This document shows positions 61,626 to 64,000 of a stretch of 64,000 bases of DNA, in pieces (position 1 is the first letter of the stretch; the number at the start of each line of letters is the position of its first letter). The stretch is taken from assembly GCF_019880225.1 (NCBI RefSeq), contig NZ_CP082284.1:992001-1056000 (forward strand), given 5' to 3'. The stretch is from Halobaculum rubrum (lineage in GTDB: Archaea > Halobacteriota > Halobacteria > Halobacteriales > Haloferacaceae). A model generated the notes under the pieces. The model did no database searches. It was given only the letters and a program-made list of their open reading frames with translations, and was not told the DNA's origin. A program made the translations under genes and the position numbers.

Positions 61626-62483
61626 GTGGACGAACGGATCCTCGCGGTCGTCGAACGCTGGGCCGGCTGTACCATCGACGACGCGACCCTCCTCGACGGC
61701 GGCGAGGTCGGGACGGTCCGCCGCCTCGACCTCGCGGACGGTCGCCGGGTCGTCGTCAAGACCGGCCCGACCGACCCGGACGTCGAGGCGGGGATGCTCC
61801 GCCACCTCCGCGAGGCGGGCGGGCCCCGCATGCCCGCGGTCCGTCACGCGGGCGACGGTGTGCTCGTGCTAGAGCACGTCCCGAACGACGGCGATGCGGC
61901 CGTCACGCCCGCCGTCGAACGGGACCTCGCCGAGCGGCTCGCGGCCCTCCACGCGACGACGCCCGACGCCGACGCCTTCGGCTTCCCGTTCGACACGCTC
62001 ACCGGCCCGTACACGCAGCCGAACCCGTGGACCGACTCGTGGCCGACGTTCTTCGGCGAGCATCGACTCGCGCACGCGGCGACACGGGCGCACGAGGAGG
62101 GCGTTCTGCCGGCGACGGACCGTGGACGGATCGAATCGCTCGTCGCCGACCTCCCGGCGCTCCTGGGTCACGAGCCGACGCCGTCGCTGATCCACGGCGA
62201 CGTGTGGCGCGGAAACGTCCTGATCGCCGACGGAGCGCTCGCGACGCTGCTCGACCCCGCCTGCTACTACGCCGATCCGGAGGTCGAGTTGGCCTACGTC
62301 GAGTGGACGGGAACCGGCGGCGACGCGTTCCTGGACCGCTACCGCGAGGTCGCCGGGATCGCCGACGGCTACCGGGACCGCGAGCCGACGTACCGACTGT
62401 ATCCGCTGCTCACGCACCTGCGGTATTTCGGCGACGAGTACCTCGACGACGTGCGGGCGACGCTGTCGGCGCTCGGGTACTGA
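61626..62483 (+). CDS. Fructosamine kinase family protein
   Basis: 285 aa from GTG 61626. Kinase-like fold with VVVKTGPTD (ATP Lys), GPYTQPNPWTDSWPTFFGEH (typical of fructosamine-3-kinase family), and catalytic LIHGDVWRGNVLI with LLDPACYYADPEVELAY. It would phosphorylate ketosamines for deglycation. A 67-bp gap separates it from minD. Confidence 0.87.
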   Translation: MDERILAVVERWAGCTIDDATLLDGGEVGTVRRLDLADGRRVVVKTGPTDPDVEAGMLRHLREAGGPRMPAVRHAGDGVLVLEHVPNDGDAAVTPAVERDLAERLAALHATTPDADAFGFPFDTLTGPYTQPNPWTDSWPTFFGEHRLAHAATRAHEEGVLPATDRGRIESLVADLPALLGHEPTPSLIHGDVWRGNVLIADGALATLLDPACYYADPEVELAYVEWTGTGGDAFLDRYREVAGIADGYRDREPTYRLYPLLTHLRYFGDEYLDDVRATLSALGY

Positions 62484-62567
62484 GTGTCGGCGTCGAAAGC
62501 TGGGAGCGATACGGTCGGCGGTCGGTATGATAGTCGATCGATTCGGCGTCGGTCGCCGGAGCGCGGA

Positions 62568-64000
62568 CTATCCCTCTCCGACCATCCGGTCTTCCTCTTC
62601 CCACTCCTCCTGCCGGAGCTCGTACTTCTGGACCTTCCCGGTGGAGGTCTTCGGGAGCTGTTTCACGAAGTCGATCCGCGTCGGCGCCTTGTAGTGGGCC
62701 ATGTTGTCGCGGGCGTACTGGATGAGGTCGTCGGCGGTGACGCCGGGGGTGTCGGGGTCGCCGCTGGTCGGAACGACGTACGCCTTCGGCGTCTCGCCCC
62801 AGTCGTCGTGCGGCGAGGGGATGACCGCCACGTCGTCGACCTCGTCGTGGCTGAAGAGGGTGTCCTCGACCTCGATCGACGAGATGTTCTCGCCGCCGGA
62901 GATGATGATGTCCTTCTTGCGGTCCTGGATCGATATCATCCCGTTCTCGTCGACGACCGCGAGGTCGCCCATGTGGTAGTACCCCTCGAGGCGGTCGGTG
63001 AACGCCTCCTCGGTCGCCTCGGGCTTGTTCCAGTAGCGGTCCATCACCTGGTTTCCACGGACGACGACCTCGCCGATCGTCTCGCCGTCCTCGGCGACGT
63101 CGTTGCCGTCGTCGTCGACGACGCGGATCTCCGTGCCGATGTAGCCGAACCCCTGGGTCTTCTTCACCGCGAACCGGTCCTCGGAGTCGTCGTCGAAGAA
63201 GCGGCGCGCGTCGCTGGTGGTGATGAGCGGCCCCGTCTCGGTCGCGCCGTACACGTGCTTGATGTACCAGCCGAACTCGTCTTCGGCCGTGCGGATCGTC
63301 GCCTCCGGCGGCGCCGCGCCGGCGACGGCGACGCGCACGTCCTGGCCGGCGTCGGGCTCGCCGCCGTGCTCCTCGAGGTGGTCGCCGAGCATCTTGACGA
63401 CCGTCGGCGCCGCACAGAAGTACGTCACGTCCTCGTTTCGGAGCCTGTCGAACACGTACTGGGCGTCGACGCCACGGGTGCACACGTGGCGTGCGCCCAT
63501 CCCGGTGATCGCGTAGATGTGTCCCCACCCGTTCACGTGGAACATCGGGAGCGTCCAGAGGTACGTGTCGTCGTCGCCGATCCCCTGGTGGATCGTGACG
63601 ATGTACGCGTGCAGCGTCTCCGTCCGGTGGGTCCGGCACACGCCCTTCGGGTCCCCGGTGGTGCCGGAGGTGTAGTTGATCGTGATGACCTCGTCCTCGG
63701 CCATCTCGGGGCGGTCGTAGTCGGTCGACTCCGCGATCACCTCGTCGAACGACTCCCAGTCGCCCTCGACGGCGTCGACGTCGTTCGTGATGAACGTCTC
63801 CGTGGGCACGTCGTCGCGGATCGCCTCGATCTTGTCGGCGTACGCGTGATCGGCGTAGACGGCGTCGACGCCGGCGTCGTTCAGGATGTACTCGAAGTCC
63901 GACTCGACGAGGCGATAGTTCAGCGGCGTGTGGACCGCACCCGCCTGAAAGCTCCCGTAGGCGGCCGCAAGGTGATAGTGCGTGTTCGGGTCCAGCACCG
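62568..64000 (-). CDS. Long-chain/medium-chain acyl-CoA synthetase (AMP-binding), N-terminus beyond the window
   Basis: The last ~477 residues of an adenylate-forming acyl-CoA ligase; the gene continues past the right edge. ATP-binding motif INYTSGTTGDPKG, YGATETGPLI and YHMGDLAVVDENGMISIQDRKKDIIISGGENIS (A8 and hinge) are complete, as is the C-terminal catalytic Lys in LPKTSTGKVQKYELR. It activates fatty or other carboxylic acids to acyl-CoA. The exact chain length cannot be told. Confidence 0.93.
   Translation of the reverse strand, partial: VLDPNTHYHLAAAYGSFQAGAVHTPLNYRLVESDFEYILNDAGVDAVYADHAYADKIEAIRDDVPTETFITNDVDAVEGDWESFDEVIAESTDYDRPEMAEDEVITINYTSGTTGDPKGVCRTHRTETLHAYIVTIHQGIGDDDTYLWTLPMFHVNGWGHIYAITGMGARHVCTRGVDAQYVFDRLRNEDVTYFCAAPTVVKMLGDHLEEHGGEPDAGQDVRVAVAGAAPPEATIRTAEDEFGWYIKHVYGATETGPLITTSDARRFFDDDSEDRFAVKKTQGFGYIGTEIRVVDDDGNDVAEDGETIGEVVVRGNQVMDRYWNKPEATEEAFTDRLEGYYHMGDLAVVDENGMISIQDRKKDIIISGGENISSIEVEDTLFSHDEVDDVAVIPSPHDDWGETPKAYVVPTSGDPDTPGVTADDLIQYARDNMAHYKAPTRIDFVKQLPKTSTGKVQKYELRQEEWEEEDRMVGEG

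Overview
The window is chromosomal DNA of a halophilic archaeon (class Halobacteria; I cannot name the genus). The evidence is very high GC with C/G at third codon positions, strongly acidic proteins, many GTG starts, TATA-like boxes about 25-30 nt upstream of start codons (leaderless transcripts), twin-arginine lipoprotein signals, a PGF-CTERM protein together with archaeosortase A, and archaeal genes such as gar1, srp19, trm5, dphB and a DRG-type GTPase.

Layout. 1-7.2 kb: end of an M20 peptidase, a zinc/manganese-type ABC transporter (his-rich binding protein, ATPase, permease), two small membrane or secreted unknowns and a MATE exporter. 7.2-12.3 kb, mostly minus strand: gatB, an APC permease paired with a TrkA-type RCK protein, gar1, srp19, a SHOCT-domain protein. 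12.3-25.4 kb: a cobalamin island. btuF faces btuC-btuD across a shared palindromic promoter, followed by cobT, cbiA, a HAD phosphatase, cbiB, cobS, cobY, cobD, cbiZ, cobA and cbiP, most with overlapping stops and starts. It combines uptake (BtuFCD), salvage (CbiZ, CobA) and late biosynthesis (CbiA, CbiP, CbiB, CobY, CobS, CobT). 25.4-26.6 kb: trm5 and tRNA-Thr(CGT).

26.55-35.33 kb: an integrated element of about 8.8 kb sits in the 3' end of the tRNA-Thr gene. It is bounded by a 15-bp direct repeat (att core) and, just inside, a 15-bp perfect inverted repeat. Its GC-rich backbone is an HUH replication initiator at the left end, small genes, and a tyrosine integrase at the right end. Between them lies a clearly AT-richer cargo: a eukaryotic-type Ser/Thr kinase, an acidic protein ending in a HEPN RNase-like domain (R-x4-H), a McrA-like HNH endonuclease with an SRA-like N-terminus, a zinc-ribbon protein and two unknowns. 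This looks like a nested defence cassette and is the best candidate here for something undescribed.

35.6-48.3 kb: dphB, artA, remnants of a broken toxin-antitoxin pair, two coupled lipoproteins, an AI-2E-type permease, an intact VapBC pair, a two-domain glyoxalase, several unknowns and a DRG GTPase. 47.9-51.2 kb: cytochrome c oxidase subunit I with its small membrane partners. 51.3-58.8 kb: UspA, a DUF4013-like membrane protein, a thioredoxin-fold protein and a complete branched-chain amino acid (Liv) ABC transporter. 58.9-64 kb: haloacid dehalogenase, a GNAT/zinc-ribbon fusion, a MinD-like ATPase, a fructosamine kinase and the end of an acyl-CoA synthetase.

The cobalamin promoter feeds btuF, whose C-terminus is a substrate type for the ArtA encoded 23 kb away. 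All functions are inferred from motifs read by eye; no database search was run.
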